The notes under the pieces: generated by a model
Told to the model about the DNA's origin: nothing
The model's database searches: none
What the model saw: only the letters and a program-made list of their open reading frames with translations
Source: Eopsaltria australis
Taxonomy: Eukaryota; Chordata; Aves; Passeriformes; Petroicidae
Direction: 5' to 3'
Assembly: GCA_034509425.1 (NCBI GenBank)
Contig: JAVTVJ010001659.1
Span: forward strand, 1 to 64,000
Length of the DNA: 64,000 nucleotides
Made by a program: the position numbers and the translations under genes
Shown here: positions 1-13,750 of the stretch, piece by piece
Layout: each line of letters begins with the position of its first letter
Numbering within the stretch: position 1 is the first letter of the stretch

Positions 1-105
1 AATTCCTTCCTTCCTTCCGGAATTCCTTCCTTCCCTCCCTTCCTCCCTCCCTCCCTCCCTCCCTCTCTCCCCTTTGTCTCTCTCTCTGCCCCTTTCTTCC
101 CCCTG
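1..105. repeat. pyrimidine-rich microsatellite (CCTT/CCCT)n
   Basis: The window opens in a strongly strand-biased pyrimidine tract of imperfect TTCC, CCCT and CTCT units. It probably continues to the left of the window. Confidence 0.9.
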
Positions 106-1332
106 ACCACACATTTTGATTTGTATTCTGAGTGTCTAAGCCTTTCTCTACATTAATGGAAGCCAGGGCATTTCATTATAAAAAAAACAAATGTGAAGTT
201 ACATAGAAAAATGAAGTTACACACCCTGCAAGGTGAGTCACAGGAACTGGAGCTAGAAAACCAGTGTAACAGTTTTTCCAGTTTAAGGGGCAAATCTGGA
301 ACTGAAAGTGTGTGTGTCTCTCTCCAGTGAATCTGATTCATACACATGGTTGACATTTGTTGTGAAATCAGAATTAAATTGTGCCACATTTTTGACAAGG
401 TCTTTGAGGGCACAAGAAAAGTCCAGAATTTACTCATATTATTTTTTACTTAAGTTTTTTACTTTCTTAAGTATTAATACACCTGCACTATTACTCCACA
501 TTAATTATTCTAGTTTATTGCTCTTGCTGTTTCTGGCTCCTGATGTCTGATGCTTAGACACATTTTTGCGGTTTAAATCTCATGGGTATGCACCACTTGC
601 CTGAAGTCAATAATTGTGAGAACCACTGACTCAAGGCTTTTGTATTTCTACTCAGTCTGTGCATCATTTGATTTTACTTTGAGGGAGTTTAACTCAACAT
701 TCGAGCTGGTGACACACTTCTGCAACAAAATGCACCTTGACCCTCTCCACATCCATCAGACAGCTATGGAAATAATCTGGAAGCAAAGTTTCTGTGCCTA
801 AGAAGCATTTTTGGGAAACAACAGGTTCTGTCACTGAGAGATGAGTGTACACGCTCAATGTGCTGACAAAACCTCAGGGATGGATTTCACTAAAGGACTA
901 TTTGTAGGAATTTTGGATATCTGGTTGTTATTAGAAGCATGGTACTTATACAAACAGCCTGGCCTTGGCCTCAGCCAGCATTCACAGAGCATTTGCCATC
1001 AGGAACTGTGCGCCTCTGGCACTGCTCCTCTTCCACGCACACAAGCACCCTTTGCCAAGTCCTGGCAGCACCTGCCTTGCTGGCTGCCACCAGCTGCACA
1101 CAGAACAGGAGAAACACCTTCCTCTCTGAGTTGAGCTGCTGAGTCAGGAGTGTGCTTCCCTCTCCTGCCCCCAAACCCATCCATGCTGCTGTGAACTAAT
1201 GCTGGGATCTGCTTTTTATGGTTGCTGGTGAAAAACAAACTCTTCTGAGAAAGGTGATGGTAGAAGTCACTCAGTCTTTGTCCCTCCATCTGAAGCAGAT
1301 GCTTGCCACACGTGCTGTAGTCCCTCAGGAGG

Positions 1333-1350
1333 ACACACACACACACACAC
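1333..1350. repeat. (AC)9 dinucleotide microsatellite
   Basis: Nine uninterrupted AC units. Confidence 0.95.
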
Positions 1351-3531
1351 GTAATATTCCTCTCAGCCAGTCTCTGGAATGTCCTTCCTCAGTTTGATGG
1401 CCTTTCTTTGCTCCCTGTGTCTTCTCACACCGAGACATCCTTCTCTTAGAAGTTACTGAGTCCAGGTAAAGTGAGAAGGGAGGTGTTAAGTGTCCCACTC
1501 ATCAGCTTTAGGTTTCTTTAAGTGTGCTGTATTCTCAAACCCCACCAGCATTCTAGCACAAAATATTGGCTATGTACTCTGACATTTCTCAACTGCACCC
1601 TAATCTAGTGCAGGCTAATTCACAGGTTTGAGCAGAAGAACAAACCACATGCCCTCAAATCTAATTCAGTCTTTCACTATTTTCATAAAACCAGTGTGTG
1701 ATTCATGGAATTCTGACTACATATTTTGTTTTGCAGCCACTCATTCTGTGTTCACTTATGGAAATAATTTCCACCTAAGACTTGCTTCCACAGCAGTGAA
1801 TTTTCTGGTTTCCCTATCTGACCCTTTCTTTGTGGTCTCCCAACACCCAGCCATTATAAAAGTCAGCTTTACAAGCTAGAACACAAGCTTTCCATGAGAT
1901 AACATCCCCTTTTCCACAATGAAACAATGAAGAAATGGATTTGTTCATTACTGCGTTGATGATCTGTCTTCAAGATTCTTTTACATTAAGTTCTGCAAAA
2001 TTTAGTCTTTTATTGACGCTCATCTTCATTACATTTATTGCATTTCTTCTAAATATTTTTTCTGTTGAAGGAAAGAAGAAAGTGATGAGATCATCTGTGT
2101 AAAAGCATGCCACTCTGGCGATGTCATTGTTGCTTTGAGATTAAAAAACAACCACAAAGGGAACTAAAATGTTTCATACTCCTACAGGTATTTCATCATA
2201 GTTTCATTCTGTGGGTCTCACAGTTCCCAAAAGCTCCCCTTCCAGGGATGACCAATTATGAACTTGTCAGTGATATAAATTTACTGCATTTCAAGAGCGT
2301 TTCCAGAGTTGAAAAGTTTCTTGCCCCTTATGTAATTTTTACTTTTTCTATAATAGATTTTTTCATTGTTTTTTTTCCAGATTTTTGACCTAAAGTTGGT
2401 TATTTTAAGAGACGAGTGCCTTTAAGAAGATATGACACTGTTAATTATGTAGTAAATTATACTAAAAAGACAAGATTGTTAATAATAAGACAATGATAAT
2501 GAGAAGAGATTATTTGTTTATTCTAAAGGCACAAAAGTCTGAATTAAATCTTCTTTGAAAATATTAATTAATGATTCTGCTGTTGCTAATATTTAGCCTA
2601 CAAAGAGATACAATATTATGCAATGCGCAGGAAATGATTAAATTAAAGGTATAAAATATTGATGTCTCCAGGCTCTGAGCTGCTGCTCTAGGTTAGAAAT
2701 AAAACATGAAGTTGAGGCTGATAATTGTAACCTAGATAATTTTAGAGAGAGATTTTTGTCCTTTTCTTGGGCCTCTATTTTTCAGCCTGTTTTCTGATGG
2801 CTGCCTCAAGAGTGTAAACATAAATGTGAAGGTGGACATGAGTCAGTATGAGAGTGGGCTCCTGTCTTTTACAGAAAAACACTTCACAAACAGGCAAACA
2901 TATCAGCAAGACCTCACAGCCTTGAATTTGTGAGTTTTTAAAGTAAATGGCATGTGGTGACCAATTCAGTACCGAAATGATACAGCAGTGATGCTCTGGG
3001 GGAGACGATCAAAAGCCACTCATGATGCAGAAGATGTGTGGAGTAGGTTATGGCAACTACATTGACCTCTCCTGTACAGCACTGAGATGAAAATGGCTGT
3101 GTCACAATTCAAGGAAACATGATTTCTTTCCCAGCACTGTATGAATGCAAACCCAACGCAGGGATCAGCTCTGCCCTCAGCAATACCTCAAACTGTGTCT
3201 GCTTTGGCTGGCATCAACTGAAACGAGGCTGGAAAGAAAAGGATGAGAGGATTATTCTACTCACAGACATGCAGCAGTAGACATTTAAATTACTAGGCCT
3301 CTTCAACTCCCTGCCAGAGCCCTTTTTTGGGTATTGGAATGGTCTTTGTGGATGCAAAAGGAGTCAAGATGTGATGCAAGGAACCAAGTTAATCAAGACT
3401 TACAGCACATCAGTATTTCAAAGGCATCTACTGCCACTTTCAGATTTAATGGAGTCCAGATTATTGAAGATCAAGGTATTATTAGTATTTGCCAGAATAC
3501 ACGTTAAAGAATAAGTCTCATCTTGATTTGT

Positions 3532-3546
3532 AAAAAAAAAAAAAAA
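3532..3546. repeat. A15 homopolymer
   Basis: Fifteen consecutive A residues with no clear retroposon body attached. Confidence 0.9.
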
Positions 3547-3758
3547 CACAACAAACAGACAGATAACACAAACTTCATATACACACTTGGCCTTTTTAAA
3601 AAGAAGACATTTTATGAGCTTACCTGCAGTGTAGATGTGGTACTTGGGTATGTGCTGAAACCTCCAGTTATGCATTTATAGGCACCAGTAAAGGGTGAAC
3701 ACTTCACCACCGACATCAACAGCAGACTTGTGCAGCTTACTTGAGATTTAAGCTTTCA

Positions 3759-3812
3759 TGCTTGTGGGTCTCTACCAACTGGGGATCTTCCATGTTTCTA
3801 TGATTCCATGAC
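3759..3812 (+). mobile_element. CR1 LINE terminal fragment
   Basis: About 50 bp resemble the very end of CR1: CTTGTGGGTCTCTACCAACT followed by TCTATGATTCCATGA. It is the smallest CR1 remnant I can support here. Confidence 0.6.
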
Positions 3813-4263
3813 TCACTGAAGTGATACCTGTGAGTGATGCTGAGCCTGTTGCACTGTACCTGTATGAATATGGATGTTTGTACACACAAAATATCTGTTT
3901 CTTTACACGCTTTTTCAGTCTCATTTGTAAATTATGTCATATTGCAGGGTGGCTTAGAAAGATACCCAAAATTCTGTTATTACTGTTTGCACCTCAGAGT
4001 TTTGTTACTGGGGCAACTGGGGACTTCTGCTGTGGAAATGCTACTTTCAGACTGAGATATTGGCAGTGCTGCACAGACTTATTTCGATTCTTAAATAATT
4101 TTTAAAGACGAAACTGGACTTAATGGATATGCTTTGAGAGAGGGTTGAAATACTTTGATGTAAAAAGCTAGATTAACGACACCAGCAAATTAACAAAATG
4201 GCAGTAAAATGAACTTTCCAAACATTTCAACATAAATAAGACTAACCGTCAGAAGGGAGAAAA

Positions 4264-4297
4264 TCTGCATTAGTAATTAGTAATTAGTAATCTGCAT
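4264..4297. repeat. three copies of a 7-bp unit TAGTAAT between two TCTGCAT copies
   Basis: Three perfect head-to-tail TAGTAAT units (the last truncated or shared) lie between direct copies of TCTGCAT. This is a small slippage-type tandem repeat. Confidence 0.8.
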
Positions 4298-7200
4298 TTG
4301 CTGGACCAAGACTTCAAATGCAAATTGATGTCTTGAAACTGATGGCACTTAAAAGACAATGTGGTCATTGAAAGAACATGCAGAGTGCCACCTAGATCAA
4401 GACTTGTACAAATATTTCACAATCCTCTGATTAATGCCTCCTTCCCCATTTTTTTTTCCAGTCTGATACTGATTTATTATACACCATGATGGGTTAAGAA
4501 CCGAATCTCAAAGCTCAGCATCTCTCTGATGTGCTTTGACTGTGTGACAGAACAGGAGCAGCAGCTTCAGAGCATCAAAACTGGAGCCCTAACTTGCTGG
4601 TATCACTGAAGTCCAGGCAGACCTCCTGCTGTCCTCCTTCAGCTGCTGTTAGAGGTCTGCAAAGGGCCATGTGCCAGTGGTCAGACAGAACAGAGCTGTA
4701 TGAGGTCCTCCTGGATCTTACTGGACTGCCAAAGTCTTTCCCAGGATGTTCACTTGGCACCCACGATGCAGTTCTCTGCTGATAATTGCTGTTGCTCCAA
4801 TTGCTGCCTACAATGGCTTCTCCTTCTCTTTTAGAGGAATGACATATTCAGTACAGAGGAATGAACACAGGTGAGGGCTTTCACATTTTTTCCCACATCC
4901 TTTTCTCAAAGTGTTCCTACAAAAAAGAGTGTCTTGACTTTAAATACAAATCCTTTCCTAAGCCACTGTTCAAACTGAGCTAAGTCATAGGCATATGATG
5001 GGATGGAAGAAAATAAGGAGTCATCTTACCTCAAATTATTATGAAAAGCAATGTGGTTATTATCCTCTTACCCTTGTTGTCTTCAGTACGGCTGCTTCCA
5101 TCACAGCTAGTCACCTTTGGAGTTCCTGCAAAAACCAAACCAGGAAAATAGGCAACTCTACAGCTGTCACCTGGCCAATTTTACCTTTATTAGGCTGCTT
5201 TGAAAGTGATTCTTTCTCTCCATGAGCAAAACAGCTTAAATGACTGGCTCTGTGTCAGGTATGCCTGCATTTAATGAGAGGAATCCCAATGTTTCTGACA
5301 TTTTTTTGCCATGTAATGAAGACTCTCCTGATGGAACAGAGACAGCAGTACCTGTTTGTCACCCACACTGCCATGAAGCATTGTGAGAGGGCAGTGGGAG
5401 GAAGTGATCACTCTCCATGCTATTTCTGGACTAAAAAGACATGCCTTACTAGGAAAAGTGCAGTAGGATTTTCATCTTAGTAAGGATGGGTAGGGAGTGG
5501 GGAAAGTCAGCCAGCAATAGATAAACAAAGGATTTGTAACTCTGTCAGCATCGGTCTGACATCTCTCACCTTCTATAGTCATCAGAAAACCACACATGCA
5601 GAGAAGTCAAAATTGTAGAAAATTTAAAACACAGCATGAAAATAAACTGAATGGTTATGAGAATTTCTCAGAAACATGGTTTCCAGAATTAAGATGCCTG
5701 TTGTTACCTATTCTTCCCTATACCTGATGCAATTCTCTGAAATACCAAATTACACGGTTTCTCACTAGGTTTTCTCTCATATTTGCTAGTTACTCATCAA
5801 CAAAATCCTGTTTCTGAGCGTAAGAAACAGAAATAAAAAAAGATTTCCTCGAGGCTTTTGTTTCTCAGCTTACAAGCTGGTTCCAGCTGCATGTGAATCA
5901 TTATCTCCTGGCTGGACTCAACCCGTCCATGGCTTTTTTGAGGAAGGCTGTGTCCTTTGTTTGGGGAGGCAGATAAGAGAGAGCCTGCCACCTACTTGTA
6001 GGCAGGGATTTTCCTGGGATTTAGTCAACCTGCCAAAAGGTACTGCTGGGTTTTGTTTTGCCCAATGTAGAAAGTGCCCTAGAGACTGCAGAGAGCTGCT
6101 GCACTATCTAATTAGCATTAACTGGAGTCAGGGAAGGTCAGGGAAGAATCACTCCCATGGTTTGCTTGCAGGGACAAGTCCCTGCTGTTAGTGGTCCTGA
6201 TTCCCAGCAGGCTCTGACTCTAGGTTGCCACAGCCAAAGGGCATACTGAAATCAGTATGTTTTAATAACATTCCAATTTCCAGAGACTTTTTTTATTCCC
6301 AAAATTTTTCAATCAGCCCCACAATCCAGTTTAACTATTGGGCCATTGCAAATCAACTGAAGTTTTCATTCAGTGGAGAATGCCTCCTGGGTTTCAAAAA
6401 CAAGAAGGTGAAATAGAAGCTTGGAAAAGAAGACATTATACAACAACCTTTCTCTTTAGTGTCCTGAAAGTTGCAACCAAACCCTACCTTGACAGAGAAA
6501 GACATGACTAGCTGATTGATCAATAGCCTGAAGATGCTTTTTCTGAAGTTAATTAATCCAGACAGATTCTTCAGGGAATTCTCACAATATGAAAGTTTCT
6601 GGGAGGTAAACTGGATTGATGAATCTTCAAATGCTAATCCCATTAAAATGATCTAGTTTAAATTTGTCCTCTGTCCTGTACTGGCTCTAATTGCCTACAG
6701 CTAGTGAATTTCATGCCACATCTGAGCACAGGTACAGTGCATGTCTGTGATGTAGATAACAGAACAGATAGCATGCAAAACTCAGTCTGTGATTGGCACC
6801 CACATGCCAAGGCTAGAAGCACAGGCCTTAATGTGATGGGAATTGTGACAGTAAATTAGTGACAGCAGGGATATTGTTCTGTTTCACATGTAGGAATTCA
6901 CGGCCTGCTACCAAAGGAAGAATTAATATTCAGGCAGAACAGATTGAGAAAGGAAGTGGTTGTTGTATTTTGCTACTCCTGTTTCCCTCAGCATGTAAAG
7001 AGGAGGATGCTGCAGCTCCCTCTCAGAGATGCTGAGTTCTGCTCTGACTTGCTCCAGGCTGTGGTCACTAACACGAGAAGGCAAGAGGAGCCATCAGGGA
7101 GCTCAGACACCCAGCTCCAAGATAAGCTCAGTGGTGGAGACAGGCAAGAGGAGCTATCTGAGCCAAAAAGTTTCTGAGATCAGATGAACCAGACCACTAA

Positions 7201-9384
7201 AAGTGAAATCTTACTGGGACTGTGTCTGCTTCTCTTGGTCACAGGAAAACATGAGCTGAAGCAAGACAGATATTTTCAGTTCTGTGTATGGACCAGCCAC
7301 AGGTAACCAGCCACAATGAAAGGAACCCAAGTCTCTGAATCTCAGAGGTAGACTCCCACATAAACAAGATTTTTGGCTCTGGCTTTTAAACTTCCCTGAT
7401 GCACCAGAGAGGAAATAAATCTTACCACATTCAAGTGCAATCTTCAGGGAATGCCGGGATGAGTACCCCCGAACCAAAAGAGCAATGTGAGATGAGGGAC
7501 ATGGCAGGACACTGGTGCCTGAAAATAAAACCCCTAAAAGTGAGTTGTGATCAACTCCTGTTGTACTTCAATTAGGCTTTTAATGGAAGAGAGTTGCTGG
7601 CTGTGTGTTGTTTTAGAACATAGGAGTGCTAATCCCAGTGCTTTGTTCAGGGAATTCAAGTTCCCAATAAAGGACTTAAAATATTGGATCAGAAGATCTG
7701 TAGGGATTATTTTCATAGTGTTACATGCAAGTTTAAAAAGGATATTGTAATTTCAGGTAAGTTCCCACTTGTATTTCCTTTATATCTGAGCATAACCTGT
7801 GGGGGAGAACAGAGCTGAAAATCTTTATAATTAGTGATCCCAAGCAAACTAGCATCCTCTCCCTCCTCTGGGAGCCCTGGGGCTCACTCTCAGAAGTGGA
7901 TATTTTATTTTAGTGGTTCTTTGCAAGCTTTTCCTCAGCGTACAGACTTGGCAGCCTGGAAAGAAGTTGAAGGATGGGAAGGACTCAGTGGGTGGAGCAG
8001 AGGAACCAAATTTAAAACATTAAGTCTTAAGTTTACTTCCTCACAGCCATGGCCACATCAGAAGGTAGGAGGCAGTGACTTCAATCCTGGTATAATTAAT
8101 AATTACTTCATTTCCATGTATTCTCACAGGGTGGATTTTGTTCCTCAGCAGATGTCCAGAGGGAGAGCTGGTTATATATCCATTTCAGTCAGGGTGTAGT
8201 GAACAAATGTGAAGTGTTTGGTGTGATATCCAGACAGCAAATTTGGAAGCAGATGTGCAGTGGGGACAGTTGGCTTTAAAAATAATTGTGTCAACAGCTG
8301 CTGTCATTTCTGTACTGCTGCGTGTGAAGGGCTTGGACCTACACTTGCCCTCTTTTGGAACAGTGCCCTAAAGAGGAGGCTGATGTGCAGAAACTGTCCA
8401 CAGCTGTCCCTACCTGCCACAAAACATATTCAACAAGCCTTTGTTATAATTTTTGTCTAATTTTTCTCAGAAAATGAAGCCAGATTTAATGACAGTAATG
8501 ATAACTATTTTTGAGATTCTAATATTTTTGGACCCTGAGTTTCAAAATGGATAAGGAAGTAGACATTGTTGGCCACATGAAGTGATGTACAAGATAAATA
8601 AAAAAAACTATCATGAGCCTGAAGTTGAGATTTATCACAATTTGAATTCCCTTGCAGTTCATGTGTACCACACTCCTGATAAGAAAGACCTATTTCCTCT
8701 CTGTTTTTACATATCAGTAACATTCAAGCATCAAGTATCTTTCATTTTTCTTGTTCAACTAACCATTAATGTGGAATATGCTACTCAAGGAATTTTAAAG
8801 GATTCCCAAACCCACCTGTAGATGTGCTATAATACAGTACCAAAATCCAAATGAACTGTTCCTATGGCAACTGCTGTTTGTGTCATCTGTCACAATCCAT
8901 TCAGTGGTGCCTGAATCAGATACTGGTAACAATTATGGCATTTTATATTACAGTAATTTAAAATCTTAATACTTTCTCACCAAGGCTAAAATCGCATACT
9001 AAGTGGACTATTACCAGACTGTTGCTGTGCTGAGGTGCATTTAAAAGATTGTATCTGTCTGTAACAAGGATGCTGACAATTCCTTCTAACAGCATTTAGG
9101 AATTTATAATTGCTGTGTTCTGTCTGAAGACCTTCTGTCATATTCATGTAATCTCTATCAGAGATTTCCAAACAAAATGATTCATAAAGAGCCATAATTA
9201 ATTGGAATAAAGCCAGCTATCTAAAACAAACACTACCATTAGCATTTCTGGCAAGTCCAAAAATAGTCTCTAGAGATGCCACTGTCACAATAAAAAGCTT
9301 TCAAAACAATATAAAGATGTATGCTACATGTTAATGGAATGATTCTGCCCAGCCCAAGGCCTTGAGACCTTATATTAATAAAAT

Positions 9385-9855
9385 TTAAGATGGACACGAA
9401 CCTCTGGAGGGAGTCCAGAGGAAACCATGAACGTGACCAGAAGGCTGCAGCACCTGTTGAAGAAGAAAGGCTGAGACAGTTGGGGTTGTTCAGCCTGGAG
9501 AAGAGAAAGCTCTGGGGAGACTTTAGGGAAACTTCCAGTGACTAAAGGGGACTACAGGAGAGCTGGAGCCTGTAATGACAGGACAAGGGGGGATGGCTTT
9601 AAACTGAAAGAGGGAAGGTTTAGATTGGATATCAGGGGGAAATTCCTTACTATGACAGCTGCAAAGCACTGGAATGGGTTGCCCGTGGAAATTGCCCCAT
9701 CCCTGGAAGTGTTTAAGGCGAGATTGGAGGGGGGTTTGAGCAACCTGGTCCAGGAAAAGATGTTTCTGCCTGTGGTGGGGGAGTGGAATGAGATGATATT
9801 AAAGGACCCTTCCAACCCAAACCAGTCTATGATTTTACAATTTTATGATACTTAG
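9385..9855 (+). mobile_element. CR1 LINE 3' fragment
   Basis: This is the 3' end of CR1 ORF2 plus its short tail. The plus strand reads NDRTRGDGFKLKEGRFRLDI, then KHWNGLP and SLEVFKARL, all hallmarks of the CR1 C-terminus. It ends in a degenerate TCTATGATTTTACAATTTTATGATA stretch corresponding to the short 3' repeats of CR1. The 5' part (9385-9535), ending with a QPGEEK-like segment, is more diverged. It is a 5'-truncated dead copy. Confidence 0.88.
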
Positions 9856-12800
9856 AATTCCTTTTTGTGAAGCTAAGAGGACTACAACATTGCTGTTAGC
9901 TGTGTAACAGCTGTCTCTGATTTAAGGACCAGGTCACAGCACACATTGCCCAAAGTTCAAACAGAACCCAAAATGCCACCTTAGCTCAGCTGAAAGTTCC
10001 AGCCTTGGAGGACAACAAGAAGGAAGGAATTTTCACTCATCTACCATTTGCTATAATTTCTATGTATATGGGAAGGTGTGGAGTGTGCAAATTCAGTACT
10101 CAGTATTTGGGTGTGCAAATATTAGGGTGCACTGCAGAGCCTTTAATCAGCTTTACCATATTTTCCTGTGGTCTATCTGAATTATGGGAAAGGGCATGTA
10201 CCTTAGATAACCACATAAGCATGTTCCTGGTATTAATTCAGGAAAAAAAAACCCTTTCAGGAATCAAGAGAGCATTTCATAGAAGAAACCCACAGGAAAA
10301 CAGTACAGATAAATGAGATGGAGGGTGTTATTCAAGCCTCCTTCAATTGAATCAAACATGCTTCATCCGTAACTTTTCTAATCAATAATGACATAAAAAA
10401 TGTACTTTGTTCATCTTTTCTTATAATGGGCCAAATTTCTACTCTATCAGCAAAGCCATAAGCAGAAAGTTATGGCTTCCTGGTCCTTTGCCCAACAGTG
10501 GCTTGTGAGCTGCCCTGGGCAGCCTTGACACTGCTTGTAAGTGCGTCTGCTGGCCAGAGCCTCTGCTGAGAAATTGAGAGCTGTGGGTTAGCTAACTGCA
10601 CAGTTTTCTAACCACATTTCCTCTCTGCCCCTTCTTGTGCCCAGCAGTGACCCTGTCTTTAGAGGAGATAAGAGGGAGTGGCAAAACCTAGCTTAACCTA
10701 TTATACAGGGAAGTGAAAAAGTCATCTTCATGTGGCTCGAATATTATCCCCTTAGGGTAAAAGACTTTCAGTCTTTTTTTATAGTGTATTTCATCAGTTA
10801 AAATATATTAAGTTTTGTAATATAAACTATTAGACCCTTACTATAACCCAGTCTTTTAAAGAGATGGCTTCATGACATGTTTTTTCTTTTCTAAAAACTT
10901 TAACAATATTTGCTATATTGAATATAAGGCAGTGAAGGGAGAAGGAGTTTTTTTGTAATGTGCATGCTATTTATTAGAAATTTGAATTAAATATAGTTTC
11001 TACTCCGTTAGATTGAATCTGAAATCCCTCCCAAACTCTGTATGTGCGTAGCAGAATCGAAGATATGTTTAAGATACTGATGGAAAATATATTACTTCTC
11101 TCCAGCTTTCTGATACACCAAAACAAATCGAGTTTTGTGGTAGATCTGCCTGCAGATATGTAATATCATTTAACATGATGCAGAAAGAATTGCACACTGA
11201 TGATTGGCTAAAGAGGAAAGGTAGGTTTTTATGGGAACACTGTGAAGTGAAACATCCTGTCCTCAGTGAATTAAAAATGTACACGTCTATGCTGACCCGT
11301 AGGTGTGCACATTCCTCCTCCAATGCCAGGAGGAAGTGCTAGCAACAATCCAGGGTGATGCATAGAGGATATTGATTAGAAAGCCTGTTTTTACCATTAT
11401 TACTATTACATTACTGGGAAGTGCGATCAAGCACCACTCCTTCCCATTTAAAAGGGATGCTGGTCTGAAATGTAAGCACGGCAACCATGAAGGGGAAAGA
11501 CTGCTGGGGGAATGGATTTGTAGAGGAGTTCTGCTGATTAGCAGGCCTCTAAACAAAGGTTTATTAAAAGTCTCTGTGCTACCATCAAGCTCTCATATAG
11601 AACTAAGAAACGGAGTAAAAATCAAAGGGGGTTTTAAAATTTGTAAGATCTGTGTTTCATCTCTTTCTGTTCAGCTTTGAAGATACTCTGTTTTGATAAC
11701 ACAGGCAATAAAAACAGCACAGCTTTACCTCAGTGAACTGCTCTAAGGGAAGAGCTATTCACTCTATGTTCACTTTCTCTGCATGCAATAATTCAACAGG
11801 CTCAGACTCTTTGTTTTCCCAGTCAAATTTAACCATTCCCTTGCCTGCTCCCTGCATGCCGTAACACTAAACCCCTTCAGTAAAGCTGTTGTTTACTCTA
11901 TAGGCGTAACTAGAATGTGTATGAATAATCTGTAGCCCAATCCTTTCCAATCCAAAAGAAAAGCATTTCAAAGTAGGCAGAAAAGATTCCTTCAGCAACT
12001 TCAAGAGTGTTTGACTAGCTAACCTGGGTGAATGTGAAAGTGTCAGAGTCCATTAGAGAACACTAACTGCACTTTCCCTGATCTCTAAACTCCTCATTGC
12101 AATCCTACACCATTGTCCCCCTCACATGCTGGCAGGAAAGGCCACATGAAGATGACTGATTTGCTGAGATTCTTTCCCAGCCTATACTGTGCTTCCTTCT
12201 TGGCAGCAAATTAAAAGTGACTGAAATCACTGCTGGTTTCTATGAGAAGCTCTTAAATTTCATGTAGTAAAAGTTAGCAGAAGTATATTCCATTCACCTC
12301 CTGGCTTTATCCTGGGTGATAAAACTGTCCTTTTTACCCTGTTCTGCTTTGGAAATCACAGACTTAGTGATACTGTCATTTGTAGTTCAACGTGATTGAG
12401 CTACATAGCTGGCATTAGAGCTGCCTTCCTGTTACTGTCCCTCTTCCTTACCTTGTTTTGTTTAGGCATCTTTGGGATCACTGTCTTGCACCTGTTGCTA
12501 TGCTGATATCTCCTGCCAGAGTGAAAAACCCTACTGTCTCTGAAAAGACTTTCCTTTTCTAGTGAGAAATTGTGCTGAAGTGAGTTATCTTTCCAACACA
12601 AGAAATGTTACAGGACATCTGATGACTTAATTTTGCTTTGCTGTAGAGGATTTTGCTTAGTCAATGAAAACATGTAGACTGTGACCTTCCTCTGTAGTAT
12701 GTCTTGGTGTTTTGATTTCAGCCTACTGATAAGAATAAAAGGTCTCCATACTTTTATAGGGAGATGGGGTGTAAGAAACAGTTTAAACCCTGCTCTTACC

Positions 12801-13720
12801 AATAGAAATTGAAAAGAGTGAGAATATGATTCTTCTTATCTCAACTGAACCACTTTGCATCTGGACTAGAGCAAAGTGAAATAATCAGTCTCTTATATCA
12901 TCTTTTCCCCTAGCTGAACCTGGTGAAGAATGATAAAGCAGCTCTATTCCTGCCCTGAAAGAGGAATTCAGCTCTTCAGATGGTCTTTTACATACTGGTG
13001 TACCTTGCTCCTAATAGTGCCTGTACCACAGCTTGAGATTCTGCCAGTGGCTGAAAACTACACATTAATGAACCTTTGATAAAAATTGTCACATAAATCC
13101 TGCTATTGATAGTCGAAGAGCCAAAACCACGTCAGGAACTGTTTAATGGCAGTAGCTCTTCAATGATTTGGAGAAAATGTTAAATACACTGGATAAAAAC
13201 TCATCTGGTAGGAAGTCACACTCATGAGAGGCTTTTTTCTATAGTAGAATATAATAAAGATGTATGACCTAAGTGAAATGTTACTAGAACTATGATCTCT
13301 AATCTCTGTCTCCTGTGGCATCATTCACATCATTGTAGTTATTCTAGTGAAGTGTGCTTTGTTTCATTTTTCTTTCTTTTTATCTACAAAGGAAAAAAAC
13401 CCCTTACAAAAACCTCAATTCTGTAATGAGAAATGAAGTGTGCAAGCCCTTGTACTCTGAGATCCAAATGTATCAGACTGCAAAGTGAATTCACCTTTAG
13501 AAAACCAATTTAAATTCAAATTAAGGTCATATCTTATGAATTTAATATGCAATAGTAGTATTGTTTTCTATTGAAGTCTACTAATCACTCTGTGAAGAGT
13601 AAAAACAGGACTTTCTAAATGAAAGAGCTCATAAAAGAGAGAAAGCTGTTCCACTTCTTTTTTTTTAACAGAAATCAGTTTAGAACTTAGTTGAATATTT
13701 ATATTAGCCCTACTTAAGTT

Positions 13721-13750
13721 TTCTCTTTTCTTTTCTTTTCTTTTCTTTTC
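13721..13750. repeat. (TTTTC)n pentanucleotide microsatellite
   Basis: About five units of TTTTC, preceded by one imperfect unit. Confidence 0.92.

Larger units (their letters stand above)
106..9384. other. intergenic sequence downstream of GNAT3, part 1
   Basis: Apart from the simple repeats and the small CR1 end listed separately, I see no gene. ORFs are short (115 codons at most), overlap on both strands and lack conserved motifs or splice-flanked blocks. A moderately GC-rich patch at about 960-1180 has ORFs in several frames at once, which indicates composition rather than coding. Confidence 0.6.
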